Shown here piece by piece: positions 37,655-47,495 of a DNA stretch of 64,000 nucleotides. Source of the stretch: Shewanella sp. MTB7 (GTDB lineage: Bacteria; Pseudomonadota; Gammaproteobacteria; Enterobacterales; Shewanellaceae); assembly GCF_027571385.1 (NCBI RefSeq), contig NZ_CP085636.1, positions 3,348,001 to 3,412,000 on the forward strand, in the 5' to 3' direction. Both the position numbers and the translations under genes were made by a program. The notes beneath the pieces are model-generated. The model was not told where the DNA came from. It saw only the letters and a program-made list of their open reading frames with translations, and ran no database searches. Each line of letters starts with the position of its first letter. Within the stretch, counting starts at the first letter, position 1.

Positions 37655-38446
37655 ATGTCTACAGCTTCTACGTTAACCGTCACTCCCATCTCTGCACTTG
37701 ATGATAACTATATCTGGGTCATATCTATTCCAAACTCATCACTAGTCTATGTGGTCGATCCAGGTGATGCTAGTGTGGTCATTCAATACCTACAAGTCCA
37801 TAAGCTCACACTCGCAGGTATTTTGCTCACTCATCATCATCATGATCATACGGGTGGTGTTAGTGCACTGATAGATCACAGCTCAGTTCCAATTGAAGTG
37901 TTTGGTCCATCGAATGAAAATATTGCCAACATCAGTAACCCCATTACAAAGCAAACCCATGTCAATCTGCAAGCATTGGGATTAACCGCTACTATTATCT
38001 ACTTACCAGGTCACACTCTGGGGCATATTGCCTACCATATTCAAGATGTTTTGTTTTGCGGAGATACGCTTTTCAGTGGCGGGTGTGGGCGCTTGTTTGA
38101 AGGCAATGCGAGTCAGCTTTATCACTCATTACAATCTTTAGCCAACTTATCTGGAAATACTCGTGTTTACTGTGCCCATGAATACACGCTATCGAACCTC
38201 AAATTTGCAATGATGGTAGACCCTGATAACGCAGCACTAATCAATTACGACAAACATTGCCAAACTTTACGCGCAAACCATCAAGCAACATTACCTTCCA
38301 ATATAAAGACTGAACGAGAAATAAATCCTTTTTTGCGTTGCCACACGCCAGATGTCATTAACTCAGTAAACCAGCACTTCAATCAAGAAGCAAAAGATAC
38401 AGTGACGACTCTTAGCCTTCTCAGGCAATGGAAAGACAAGGCTTAA
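37655..38446 (+). CDS. gloB: Hydroxyacylglutathione hydrolase (glyoxalase II)
   Basis: Hydrolyses S-lactoylglutathione to lactate and glutathione, completing methylglyoxal detoxification. Metallo-beta-lactamase motif THHHHDHTGG at about residues 57-66, then LPGHTLGHIAYH, LFCGDTLFSGGCGRLFEG and VYCAHEYTLSNLKFA. 263 residues. AAGGAAATAAAT precedes the ATG. The C-terminal arginine/lysine substrate region (KTEREINPFLR) is intact. Confidence 0.95.
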   Translation: MSTASTLTVTPISALDDNYIWVISIPNSSLVYVVDPGDASVVIQYLQVHKLTLAGILLTHHHHDHTGGVSALIDHSSVPIEVFGPSNENIANISNPITKQTHVNLQALGLTATIIYLPGHTLGHIAYHIQDVLFCGDTLFSGGCGRLFEGNASQLYHSLQSLANLSGNTRVYCAHEYTLSNLKFAMMVDPDNAALINYDKHCQTLRANHQATLPSNIKTEREINPFLRCHTPDVINSVNQHFNQEAKDTVTTLSLLRQWKDKA

Positions 38447-38534
38447 GAAATCATTTACAATGATGCGCTAATTAAGTCCCTTATTAGATATACCTAAAAA
38501 ATATGTGGGACTACATTGAGGAATTAATTGTTAG

Positions 38535-40088
38535 ATGCGCACACAAGTATTTGTAATAGTAGGGAGTATTGCCCTTCTTTCTGGTTGTCAGTCTTTAAAC
38601 CAAACAACGGACAGCCCGACACAGGCTCCGAACGTCGTTCAAACAGTTCAGTTATCTCCCCCTGAAGTCGAATCAATACCGACTCCACAGATCATTGAAG
38701 TGACTGATGTTTGGCAAAGAATTCGCCTTGGTTTAGATTTTCCAATCCCAGATCAAAAGCTAGTTAACCAATACCGTGATTGGTATATCAAGCACCCACA
38801 ACATCTGGAACGAGTATCCCAAAGAGCTGAACCCTTTCTTTATCTGATCGTAGAGGAGATTGAAAAACGAGGACTACCAATAGAGTTAGCTTTACTCCCT
38901 ATTGTTGAAAGTGCTTTCGATCCCTTTGCTTACTCACATGGCGCAGCTTCTGGCCTGTGGCAATTTACAGCCCCAATGGCAAAACATTTTGGTCTGGAGA
39001 TGAACTGGTGGTATGACGGTCGTCGAGACGTCCCGGCTGCAACAATTGCGGCACTGGATATGCTTGAATACCTTTACAAAAAGACAAACGGCAATTGGCT
39101 CTACACCATGGCAGCCTATAATACTGGCGAAGGTCGTGTCCTTAATGCAGTGAAACGCAATAAAAAACAAGGTAAGGCCACCGATTTCTGGGCGTTAGAT
39201 CTTCCAAGAGAAACTGAGCGTTATGTTCCTCAAATGCTGGCGTTGGCAGAGGTCATCAAAAATGCTGACAAATATGGCATCAAACTTATGCCTATCAAGA
39301 ATCAGCCTCAGATCCAGGTTATCGATATCGGTGATCAAATTGACTTAGCTCTTGCGGCTGAGCTTGCGAATATGACCACCTCTGAGTTACATAAACTCAA
39401 CCCCGGTTATAACCGTTGGGCTACGGCGCCTGATGGCCCGCACAAGCTTGTGCTTCCAGTAGATAAGGCAGCAGCGTTTACACTCGCACTTGCCGATACA
39501 AACGCCGATGACAGGCTGAATTGGGAAAGGTATCAGGTAAAATCCGGTGATAGTTTAGGTCTTATTGCCCAGCGTTATCACACTACGGTGTCCGCTCTGC
39601 AAGCTGTCAATGACATAAAAGGCAACACCATCGTCATAGGTAAGCACCTTTTGATCCCTGTTGCAGCGCAGAACCCAGAGCAATACGCTTATTCTGCCAA
39701 CCAGAGATTGCTGTCGAAGCAAAAAAGAAAGCAAGGAACCAAGGTTAGCTACAAAGTTCAATCAGGCGACTCATTTTGGAAAATAGCTAAAGCACATAAG
39801 GTGTCAATTTCACAACTTGCAAGTTGGAATAACATGGCACCAAAAGACAGTCTAAGAATAGGTAAAAGTCTGACAATATGGACAGGGGCTAAACTGAAAA
39901 AATCATCCTCTGTGACTCGTACAGTCAACTATACCGTCAGATCCGGTGACTCTCTTGCACGTATTGCAACAAAGTTTAAGGTCAGCGTTGTCGATTTAGT
40001 TCGTTGGAACGAACTTGAAAAAAGTAAGTATATCCAACCAGGTCAAAAGCTTAAATTATTTGTTGATATGAGTAACATTCGAGCTTAA
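38535..40088 (+). CDS. mltD: Membrane-bound lytic murein transglycosylase D, three LysM domains
   Basis: Lipoprotein (IVGSIALLSGCQS) that cleaves peptidoglycan glycan strands. The SLT catalytic domain covers about residues 105-225: LALLPIVESAFDPFAYSHG with the catalytic Glu, GLWQFTAPMAKHFG, MAAYNTGEGRVLNA. Three LysM peptidoglycan-binding repeats follow, at roughly 335-378, 403-448 and 465-512 (each with a xxSGDS core). Follows gloB on the same strand as in Escherichia coli, but 88 bases away and perhaps with its own promoter. Confidence 0.95.
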   Translation: MRTQVFVIVGSIALLSGCQSLNQTTDSPTQAPNVVQTVQLSPPEVESIPTPQIIEVTDVWQRIRLGLDFPIPDQKLVNQYRDWYIKHPQHLERVSQRAEPFLYLIVEEIEKRGLPIELALLPIVESAFDPFAYSHGAASGLWQFTAPMAKHFGLEMNWWYDGRRDVPAATIAALDMLEYLYKKTNGNWLYTMAAYNTGEGRVLNAVKRNKKQGKATDFWALDLPRETERYVPQMLALAEVIKNADKYGIKLMPIKNQPQIQVIDIGDQIDLALAAELANMTTSELHKLNPGYNRWATAPDGPHKLVLPVDKAAAFTLALADTNADDRLNWERYQVKSGDSLGLIAQRYHTTVSALQAVNDIKGNTIVIGKHLLIPVAAQNPEQYAYSANQRLLSKQKRKQGTKVSYKVQSGDSFWKIAKAHKVSISQLASWNNMAPKDSLRIGKSLTIWTGAKLKKSSSVTRTVNYTVRSGDSLARIATKFKVSVVDLVRWNELEKSKYIQPGQKLKLFVDMSNIRA

Positions 40089-40118
40089 ACATTTACCAAG
40101 GACAAGAGACAGACAATA

Positions 40119-40160
40119 AATAGTCAGTGAATGTCGATGACAAACACTGGCTATTTTCTT
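40119..40160 (+). terminator. Terminator downstream of mltD
   Basis: Arms AATAGTCAGTG and CACTGGCTATT pair over 11 positions with one G-U, around a 15-base loop, followed by TTCTTT. It starts 30 bases after the mltD stop. Confidence 0.6.
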
Positions 40161-40198
40161 TGCATCAATTTTCAGTACACAAACAATACATTGCGCAG

Positions 40199-40789
40199 TT
40201 ACTTTATAACCTTGTTGAGAGAGAGGGTTACATCGCCCATGGCGATGCGCTTAGATTCAATTGCATGGCCGACATAAATCGCCTTAAGCGTGAAACCAGT
40301 GCCTTTAACTTGCTTCATCGTCGCTTCAGGGATCTTAAACTTAACCGTAATGAGTTTACCAACTGGGATTACTGTGTCTCTGATAGCCTGCGTAAACATC
40401 ATCTCATTTGACCATGCCCAGATCACATTCCCCATAGGATCAAGTAACTGTAAATCAGCTGTCATACCCGAACGATATTGTATCGGTACGCCATGAGATT
40501 GATTATTGGTGATCTTAAGAGATACCAAGAGTCCATTGTCGACTGAGGCCACAAGTTCGCCAGTTAACAGTCCTTTAGTCATCTTGTCCTCCGAGACGCT
40601 TTTTTTAAGCAGAGAATAATTGACACTGTCCTTTGCTACCACAACAGCTTTGACCTTAAGATCTTTGCCAGCAGCAACCCCATTATCAGCACTGTGTTCG
40701 ACAAGATTTGAGTTAACTTCAGGCCCATTTCCTTGGGAACAAGCTGTTAGCGTAACAGCACTCAAGATCAGTAATATACTGGATTTCAT
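40199..40789 (-). CDS. Lipoprotein with BsuPI-like domain
   Basis: 196 residues. The signal ILLILSAVTLTACSQG has a lipobox cysteine. The domain from VASVDNGLLVSLKITNNQSH to FKIPEATMKQVKGTGFTLKA is a single beta sandwich like the BsuPI-type 'intracellular proteinase inhibitor' family, with IQYRSGMTADLQLLDPMG in the centre. ATG 40789 has GGAGG 6 bases before and shares one base with the end of asmA, so the pair is coupled. A protease-inhibitor role is only the family label. Confidence 0.75.
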   Translation of the reverse strand: MKSSILLILSAVTLTACSQGNGPEVNSNLVEHSADNGVAAGKDLKVKAVVVAKDSVNYSLLKKSVSEDKMTKGLLTGELVASVDNGLLVSLKITNNQSHGVPIQYRSGMTADLQLLDPMGNVIWAWSNEMMFTQAIRDTVIPVGKLITVKFKIPEATMKQVKGTGFTLKAIYVGHAIESKRIAMGDVTLSLNKVIK

Positions 40790-42612
40790 CAAAAGCCTCC
40801 CAGTCTTTTCAAAATACTGTCTTTTACTTTATCTTTTACCTTTTCCGTTTCCTGTTTTAACTTAGCATCAAACAAGGCCCCAGTATCTAATGCAAACTTA
40901 GGGTCGGCAAAGGTACCTGTAATTGAGAACGGAATTTCAATACCATGAAGTGCATCACGCTCACCTCCCCCTTGTCCTTCAAGTGAACCTACAACCGAAG
41001 TCGTCAATGAATAATCTAAAGCCTCTGTAATGATATTTGCAGTACCCGCACCAGCGAGGCGGATCAAAGGCGAAGCCATCAAGAGATCAGGATTCGAAGC
41101 AACGCCATTCACCACTGAGAACGACCCCGTCAAACTAGTAAAATCAGTTTTCTGCTCACTCTTTGCCGTAGACGAGAGATCACCACTGAGTTTAGCTTTA
41201 GCATCACGGAGCATCTGTGGAATATTTACTCCATATAGGGCACCATCTGCGATCTCAAATTGACCTTTCGCCGCTAGATTCTTCTTTAAGTTTTCAGTAA
41301 TTAAACTGCGTCCTTGACCCTTAACACTAAAACTAGCCGTTCCAGCCAAAAGATCTATATCCGCAGCATCCTTCATTAAATCATGTATTTGTACACCTTT
41401 CACTGACTCATCGAAACGATAACTCGGCACGTTTTGGCGTCCATCAAGTTGCGCACTTGCAGATAACTTACCTTGATAAAGATCTGCATTAAGTTCTGTC
41501 ATGGATAATATCCCAGACTTCAATTTTGTTTTCATCAACCAATTACTCGTGTGCATATTCGCCACTTTTATCGATTTGACGGTTAATTCGAGGTTGAAGT
41601 TGACCAACTTCAGTGCGGATAAGTCAGGCTCTTTATTCGAGCTAGCTTTAGCTGCAGGCTCCACTTTTTCTTCTGCCGCTGTCTTTGCTGGCATAAAAGC
41701 ATCTAAATCAATATCACCAAGGCTAAGCTTACCGTCAATGTTAGGTACTTTTGCACCATAAGCAACGATGACTTCACCCGAACCGTTTATATCGGCAACA
41801 ACTAACTCATTTAACGTCACCTGAAGCTGTTTTTTATCCAGCAGAACGTTAATTTGTGCCAATAGCTGACTGTCTAACTTCTTATTCGGAATTGCTTCTC
41901 CCATTACAGAATTTGTTATTTTCAGATCTTTTAACTCAATTGATTGCATAGAAGGGGCTATTTTGATCATACCCTCTCCTTGACTCGTCAGCTTCATATC
42001 GGGTAATTCTGCATTTAATTGATAAGCAAGTGGGGCATATTTACCTAAGCTAAACTTGCCTAGGGTTAGTTTCTCCAATATAAATACTTGTTCAGTGCCC
42101 GCCATGTCATCAAGCATCCTCACGGTCGTATTGGTGATAGCTAAGCCACCAATATCCAAGCCTGATAATTTAACCTTCTCAGTGCTTGCAGGATCTTTGG
42201 TCGTTTCAGGTTTGCTAGCCCCGCCATCTAAACCATCAAAACTCGTTTGACCATCTTTGCGGGTTTCCAGATTAAGTGTAAGTCCATCTAAATTCAGTTG
42301 CGCTATTTCAACCTGTTTACTAAATAAAGGCATTAAAGCAACTTCAGCAACCACCTTATTCACTTTAATCATGGAAGCCTCAGCAAATCCTTGAGGATTG
42401 GAGAGTGAGATGTTGGATAACTCAATACCGATTGAAGGAAAAAAGGTCCAAGAAAGGTCATCTCCAATAACAAGATCACGTCCAGTTTTATCCTTTACTG
42501 CTTCAACCAATTCGGGCTTAAAATCATTTGGATTGAAAAAAAGCATTAGATAAGCAGTTAATGAGGCGAATAAGAGTAGCAATATGATAAAAAACCATTT
42601 TAAAATTTTCAT
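40789..42612 (-). CDS. AsmA-family inner-membrane-anchored protein
   Basis: 607 residues. One N-terminal helix (WFFIILLLLFASLTAYLMLF), then a long periplasmic beta-rich region beginning NPNDFKPELVEAVKDKTGRDLVIGDDLSW, the AsmA signature. The C-terminal FSVVNGVASNPDLLMASPLI and LRGAG-like segments belong to the AsmA_2 domain. Family members act in outer-membrane biogenesis or lipid transfer. The start of the BsuPI-like lipoprotein touches its stop. Confidence 0.88.
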   Translation of the reverse strand: MKILKWFFIILLLLFASLTAYLMLFFNPNDFKPELVEAVKDKTGRDLVIGDDLSWTFFPSIGIELSNISLSNPQGFAEASMIKVNKVVAEVALMPLFSKQVEIAQLNLDGLTLNLETRKDGQTSFDGLDGGASKPETTKDPASTEKVKLSGLDIGGLAITNTTVRMLDDMAGTEQVFILEKLTLGKFSLGKYAPLAYQLNAELPDMKLTSQGEGMIKIAPSMQSIELKDLKITNSVMGEAIPNKKLDSQLLAQINVLLDKKQLQVTLNELVVADINGSGEVIVAYGAKVPNIDGKLSLGDIDLDAFMPAKTAAEEKVEPAAKASSNKEPDLSALKLVNFNLELTVKSIKVANMHTSNWLMKTKLKSGILSMTELNADLYQGKLSASAQLDGRQNVPSYRFDESVKGVQIHDLMKDAADIDLLAGTASFSVKGQGRSLITENLKKNLAAKGQFEIADGALYGVNIPQMLRDAKAKLSGDLSSTAKSEQKTDFTSLTGSFSVVNGVASNPDLLMASPLIRLAGAGTANIITEALDYSLTTSVVGSLEGQGGGERDALHGIEIPFSITGTFADPKFALDTGALFDAKLKQETEKVKDKVKDSILKRLGGF

Positions 42613-42642
42613 AACAGGTTCCGTCTGAAGTGAGGATTTAGG

Positions 42643-43137
42643 TTACAGCATGTTCAATAAATCGAGTTGTTTACTCGAAATAGCCACACCATTTTCATCT
42701 GAATATAACATCATACCCGGCACAATTATAATGTCCGCGATAGCCAACTTAGGGTTTATTTCTCCAGCGTCCCGTTTTACGGTCTTAATTGGATTAGCCC
42801 CCAGAGCTTTAATTCCTATATCTAACTGGCTGAGCACTCCAACATCTCTAACACAGCCATTGATTACGATCCCTTCCCAGCCATTATTAACCGCATCCAT
42901 GGCTATCATGTCTCCAAGAAGAGCTCTATTCAATGAACCACCACCATCTACAAATAAAACCTTACCTTTACCACTGGTTGTTAACACTTGTTTAACTTTA
43001 GAGTTATCTTCAAAACATTTGACTGTAATAATCTCCCCCCAGAATATTTTTCTCTTACCATACTGATTTAAACAGAGCGATAATAATGTAAGTTCATCTG
43101 CATAATGATCATAAAGATCGGGTAAAAGGTCCTGCAT
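42643..43137 (-). CDS. rraA: RraA-family protein (ribonuclease E activity regulator A)
   Basis: 164 residues, the family's usual size. TPDLYD-type start (LLPDLYDHYADEL), GEIITVKCFEDNSKVKQVL, KVLFVDGGGSLNRALLGDMIA and GIVINGCVRDVGVLSQLDIG are typical. RraA binds RNase E and slows mRNA decay; related proteins are aldolases, so the exact role rests on homology. AGGAG precedes the ATG. Transcribed ahead of asmA, 30 bases away. Confidence 0.87.
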   Translation of the reverse strand: MQDLLPDLYDHYADELTLLSLCLNQYGKRKIFWGEIITVKCFEDNSKVKQVLTTSGKGKVLFVDGGGSLNRALLGDMIAMDAVNNGWEGIVINGCVRDVGVLSQLDIGIKALGANPIKTVKRDAGEINPKLAIADIIIVPGMMLYSDENGVAISSKQLDLLNML

Positions 43138-43346
43138 AGTAATCTCCTAAATCCATTTACTTCAGATTACCCTCTAATCTCCCTTTCAACAAGATGGCTC
43201 TACATGTGTTAAGTCGCTTAATATGTATTTATTTACGAATATACATATGAACCTCTTTAATAAGTTTGTTGAAAAGTCTATAATGAAATTTATAGTCAAT
43301 TCTGACTCTGAACCAACTGTAATCTCTCTTTAAAAAGTGATCAATA

Positions 43347-43661
43347 ATGAACAAGAATTTTGATTTACAAAGTGCACTAGCTGCATTGGATGAATATGGA
43401 TATGATAAAAAGCAATCCAGTGATCTAGCTCAAGCTCGTAACAAGCAACAAATGAGTAAGTACATTGAATCTTTAGATTATAATCTTCGACGTTTATTAA
43501 TATTGCAAGAGACTATTAATGAACTTGTTGTTAAAAAGAAACATCTAATAGTCCAACAAGAAAATATTCAAACATACAAGACTAAAGTGATCAACCTATC
43601 TCGACAATTCAATATATCTTATGACGATGTTATACAAATAATGCAAGATCAGGCCAACTAA
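43347..43661 (+). CDS. Small coiled-coil protein, function unknown
   Basis: 104 residues, charged and helical, from ATG 43347. Central LLILQETINELVVKKKHLIVQ is a likely coiled coil, and the C-terminus reads LSRQFNISYDDVIQIMQ. The layout and that last segment recall the oligomerisation and linker part of MvaT/H-NS-like proteins, but the DNA-binding motif is missing. This is a weak inference. Base composition is markedly A+T-rich. It stands alone, surrounded by A+T-rich intergenic DNA. Confidence 0.55.
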   Translation: MNKNFDLQSALAALDEYGYDKKQSSDLAQARNKQQMSKYIESLDYNLRRLLILQETINELVVKKKHLIVQQENIQTYKTKVINLSRQFNISYDDVIQIMQDQAN

Positions 43662-43749
43662 ACATTCTAATTTAATTGCTTTATTTAACATGGAATTCAT
43701 TATTTCAGTTATATAATTTTCTCATTATAATGCCCACTTAATCAAATTG

Positions 43750-43766
43750 GCTTAGCCAGGCTAAGC
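43750..43766. terminator. Small perfect hairpin downstream of the coiled-coil gene
   Basis: GCTTAGC-CAG-GCTAAGC, about 90 bases after the stop at 43661, with short A/T flanks (CAAATTG ... ATTTG). Could terminate or be a protein site; no T-run follows. Confidence 0.35.
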
Positions 43767-43947
43767 ATTTGACTAATATATGATTATCTCAAGAGATCAC
43801 AGTTGCATTTATAAAAGTCTCATTCACGCCTATCCGTAGTTGAGCATGCCATCAAGTTATAGTGACATGCATCACGCTACACCTATTTAATCTCCTTATC
43901 ATGTTAATTAACTATTTCCCTATATGATTAATTATCCTAAGTATTGT

Positions 43948-44583
43948 CTATTCACTGGTGATTTTTGGTTTGTATTTATCAGCAAATATTCTCTGGTAAT
44001 ATTTAACAAAGGGAACTCTAACTAACAGTAATGAGCATGTAAGTAGAATATAAATGCTAGGTTCAATCACTTCTGATTTAACCGACCAATAAAAATGTAT
44101 AGGCACTAAGATAGCCACAAGATAAACAAAGTTATGCAACTGTTGCCAATGTTTTCCCATCTTACGCCTAATGGCTTTAAACGATGTTATCGATAGTGAA
44201 AACAAAATGATGTACGCCAATGCACCTACAAATATATAGGGCCTCTTTAATACTTCCTCAACAAGAAGTGACCACTCAAATAAGAGGTCTAAACTGATAA
44301 AAGATAAAATATGCAGACTTGCGTAAGCGAATACATACAGGCCTACAACTCGTCGAGTCTGGATCAATATCCCTAGTTTAAATTTACGTGCAACAGGAGA
44401 AATAGCCAAAAGTATGACTAAAGTATTCAACGCTCCTATACCTGTGTAATGAATAATAAATTGAACAGGATCGCCTCCAGCTTGATCCGAAAAAACTAAC
44501 AGGGCTAAGTAAATTATTGGCAGGATTGCAACGCTATGGATAACCACTTTCAACCCAAATAGATGTTTCATTGTTAATCGCAT
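43948..44583 (-). CDS. msrQ: Haem-binding membrane subunit MsrQ of periplasmic methionine-sulfoxide reductase
   Basis: 211 residues with about six helices (VIHSVAILPIIYLALLVF, FIIHYTGIGALNTLVILLAI, VGLYVFAYASLHILSFISLD). Haem-ligand histidines lie in helices such as YTG/YASLH and KHWQQLHNFVYLVAILVPIHFYW, as in the ferric-reductase-like domain. MsrQ passes electrons from the quinone pool or flavin to MsrP. It lies 74 bases after msrP on the same strand; GGAG precedes ATG 44583. Confidence 0.92.
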   Translation of the reverse strand: MRLTMKHLFGLKVVIHSVAILPIIYLALLVFSDQAGGDPVQFIIHYTGIGALNTLVILLAISPVARKFKLGILIQTRRVVGLYVFAYASLHILSFISLDLLFEWSLLVEEVLKRPYIFVGALAYIILFSLSITSFKAIRRKMGKHWQQLHNFVYLVAILVPIHFYWSVKSEVIEPSIYILLTCSLLLVRVPFVKYYQRIFADKYKPKITSE

Positions 44584-44657
44584 TGATAACTCCAGACTCG
44601 TTCAATATAGTGCAAATAAGTCTATTCTCGTCACTAATGAACAAGCTTAAAGACTGC

Positions 44658-45674
44658 TTAGAAATTCCTTGTTAAATCGATCCCTTGATATAAACCAGCA
44701 ACTTGCTCCTCATATCCATTAAAAGGCTGTGTTTTAATTCGTTTAGCTGAAAATAATCCACCTTCACCGATCCGCCTTTCACTCGCCTGAGACCAACGAG
44801 GATGATCAACGTTGGGGTTTACATTGGCATAAAAACCATACTCTTGCGGAGCAAGTTGATTCCAACTTGTTGGTGGTCGTTTATCCAGAACTCTGATCCG
44901 AACTAAAGACTTAATACTCTTAAAACCATACTTCCATGGGACAACCAAACGTATAGGCGCACCATTTTGTGGCGGTAATGTTTTACCATAAAGACCTACC
45001 GCTAAAAATGACAGATCATTCATCGCCTCCGCGATGGTCAGTCCTTCCACATAAGGATAATGGATCCCACCGCCCATTAAACGGCTCTTTTGTCCCGGCA
45101 TCTGTTCAGGATCAAATAGTGTTTCAAATGCGATATATTTAGCGTTACTGGTCAATCCTGCTTTTTTAAGCAAAGAGGCTAAAGGAAAGCCAACCCAAGG
45201 GATAACCATAGACCAAGCCTCGACACACCTTAAACGGTAAGTACGCTCTTCAAGCATCATCATCTTGGTCAAGTCATCAAGTCCTAATGTGATCGGATGA
45301 TCAACCTCACCATCAATAACCAGTGTCCACGGGTCTACCTTCATCTGTTGTGCATTTTCTGCTGGATCAGACTTACTCGTCCCAAATTCATAGAAGTTAT
45401 TATGGCGAGTCACCTTATCAAAAGGCGTCTTAGCTTCGTTTACCTCAAAGCCTTTATTTACAGTGAATGCCAACACAGAGGTGATAAAGGGAGTATTGGA
45501 CTTACTCTCCCCAAATAGATCAAAAATACCAGCCTGAACGTGACCAGGAATACTCGCTCCCACCGCACCTAAACCTAAGGCTTTAATGATATTTCGACGG
45601 TCATTGAACACTGATTCAGGAGTGGTGTCTGAACTTTTTAATGTGTCCCAAGATGCTCTCTTTATAAAATGCAT
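44658..45674 (-). CDS. msrP: Periplasmic methionine-sulfoxide reductase catalytic subunit MsrP
   Basis: Molybdopterin enzyme that repairs oxidised methionine in periplasmic proteins. Tat signal with RR at residues 26-27 ([20 protein letters not shown]). The molybdenum-ligand Cys is in [20 protein letters not shown]. Further family segments are [38 protein letters not shown] and [21 protein letters not shown]. 338 residues, full length. Forms an operon with msrQ. Confidence 0.95.
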   Translation of the reverse strand: MHFIKRASWDTLKSSDTTPESVFNDRRNIIKALGLGAVGASIPGHVQAGIFDLFGESKSNTPFITSVLAFTVNKGFEVNEAKTPFDKVTRHNNFYEFGTSKSDPAENAQQMKVDPWTLVIDGEVDHPITLGLDDLTKMMMLEERTYRLRCVEAWSMVIPWVGFPLASLLKKAGLTSNAKYIAFETLFDPEQMPGQKSRLMGGGIHYPYVEGLTIAEAMNDLSFLAVGLYGKTLPPQNGAPIRLVVPWKYGFKSIKSLVRIRVLDKRPPTSWNQLAPQEYGFYANVNPNVDHPRWSQASERRIGEGGLFSAKRIKTQPFNGYEEQVAGLYQGIDLTRNF

Positions 45675-45945
45675 TGAATAGCCCTTTTAGTTTCTTAACA
45701 GATAAGACCGTATTATTGTCGATTCAATTTCAGTTAACCGTTTAGCGACTATTTCTGTTAAATGAATTTAAAAATCATTACTCACTTAATTATACAATAT
45801 CAGTTTATTTTTTGACGATAGAAGCACTCGACCGATAACACTACAGCAACATGCGGTTAAGAGTTATTCATTTACTCGCATCCTACTTGAACAAGCTGAG
45901 CTGAAATGCGAATCTTAGGGCTCTCATTGACCAAGGCCATCTTTC

Positions 45946-47442
45946 ATGCCCATTGATATTGTACTATCCGTTCCCGAAATCATCGTTCTTATCGCGATCT
46001 CTTTTCTCTCTATACTCATTGGTGCTCTGATAAATCAAAAGCTCACAAGGCGCCGCTGGGAGATGTCTAAAGCACATATAGAGAATATTCATCAGCAAGA
46101 GATAGAACAATATCAACAAGAGTTACAACATAAAGAGTCAGTACTATGTGAAAAGGAGCAGCAACAGGAACAGGTGCAATTTAAGCTTGAACAACAGCTA
46201 TCAGCATTAGGAAAAGCCCAAGCCGATGCTCACAGATGCACTGGATTAGAGTTACAGCTTAAAGATTCTCAACGTAAATTAATGGAAGCACAACTGGCGC
46301 TATCTAAGTCAAACGCTATGCAGCAAACACTCACGGTAAAATTTACCGCAGAGCAACAAGCACTCGAAGATAAACTGCAATTACTGGAAACGGCCGAGAT
46401 TAGATTGAATACCCAATTTGAAAATCTGGCAAATAAAATATTCGAAGAACGGTCAGTCAAGTTTCAGCACCAAAACAGCACCCAACTTGACTCCGTGCTT
46501 GCGCCTTTCAAGCAGCAGCTAGAAAGCTTTAGAAAGCAAGTGAGTGAATCTTATACTCATGAGCAATCACAGCGTAGTGCATTTAATCATCAACTTGAAT
46601 CCCTCAAAGCACTGAATATGCAGATGAGTCAAGATGCCGTTAACCTTACCAATGCGTTAAAAGGTGATAATAAGCAGCAAGGTAATTGGGGAGAAGTCAT
46701 TTTAGAACGCGTCTTGCAGGAGAGTGGTTTACGTGAAGGCCACGAATATGATACCCAAACCGAGCTGAAGAATGATGATGGCAAGCGCTTTAAACCCGAT
46801 GTCATTGTCCACCTTCCAGAAAACAAAGATGTCGTGATAGATGCAAAAATGTCTTTGGTCGCCTACGAGCGTTACTTTAACAGTGATGATGACACAATAC
46901 GTATGCAGGCACTCAAAGAGCATGTGATTTCTATACGTAGCCACATTAAAGGGCTAAGCAACAAAGATTACCAAAAGCTGCATGGGCTAACGAGTTTAGA
47001 CTATGTATTAATGTTTATTCCGTTAGAGCCCGCGTTTCTTCTCGCTCTTGAGCACGACCCAAGCTTGGTTAACTATGCACTTGAACATAACATCATGATC
47101 GTTAGCCCAACAAACCTGCTCGTTGCATTGAGAACCATCAACAATATTTGGCGTTACGAGTACCAAAATCAAAATGCACAACATATCGCCAAGCAAGCTG
47201 GAAAAATATACGATAAACTTTGTGGCTACATTGAAGATATGGAAAAGTTAGGTCGAGCTATAGAGGGGGCTGAGAAAAGTTATGCTAACGCCATGAATAA
47301 ACTTACCAGCGGTAAAGGTAACTTAGTCAAGCAAGCCCATCAGATGCAACAACTAGGTGTAGACACAAGTAAAAAGCTAGATCAACGTATGCTAGATCAA
47401 GCGCTATCTGATTATCGGTTAGATGATAAACAGCTCAACTGA
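45946..47442 (+). CDS. rmuC: DNA recombination protein RmuC
   Basis: 498 residues. One N-terminal helix (IIVLIAISFLSILIGALI), a coiled coil over about residues 45-225 very rich in Gln and Glu, then the nuclease-like RmuC domain: KGDNKQQGNWGEVILERVLQ, EYDTQTELKNDDGKRFKPDV, VVIDAKMSLVAYERYF and VLMFIPLEPAF. RmuC limits inversions between short inverted repeats. Probably membrane-anchored. slt follows 53 bases downstream. Confidence 0.94.
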   Translation: MPIDIVLSVPEIIVLIAISFLSILIGALINQKLTRRRWEMSKAHIENIHQQEIEQYQQELQHKESVLCEKEQQQEQVQFKLEQQLSALGKAQADAHRCTGLELQLKDSQRKLMEAQLALSKSNAMQQTLTVKFTAEQQALEDKLQLLETAEIRLNTQFENLANKIFEERSVKFQHQNSTQLDSVLAPFKQQLESFRKQVSESYTHEQSQRSAFNHQLESLKALNMQMSQDAVNLTNALKGDNKQQGNWGEVILERVLQESGLREGHEYDTQTELKNDDGKRFKPDVIVHLPENKDVVIDAKMSLVAYERYFNSDDDTIRMQALKEHVISIRSHIKGLSNKDYQKLHGLTSLDYVLMFIPLEPAFLLALEHDPSLVNYALEHNIMIVSPTNLLVALRTINNIWRYEYQNQNAQHIAKQAGKIYDKLCGYIEDMEKLGRAIEGAEKSYANAMNKLTSGKGNLVKQAHQMQQLGVDTSKKLDQRMLDQALSDYRLDDKQLN

Positions 47443-47495
47443 TTATCCCTTAGTTAGACAAGCAAATAATATGGATATTAAAAGGAAAAATAGAA

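Noticed and set aside
40127..40411. 94-residue plus-strand frame
   Set aside because: Overlaps the mltD terminator and runs antisense to the well-supported BsuPI-like lipoprotein gene.
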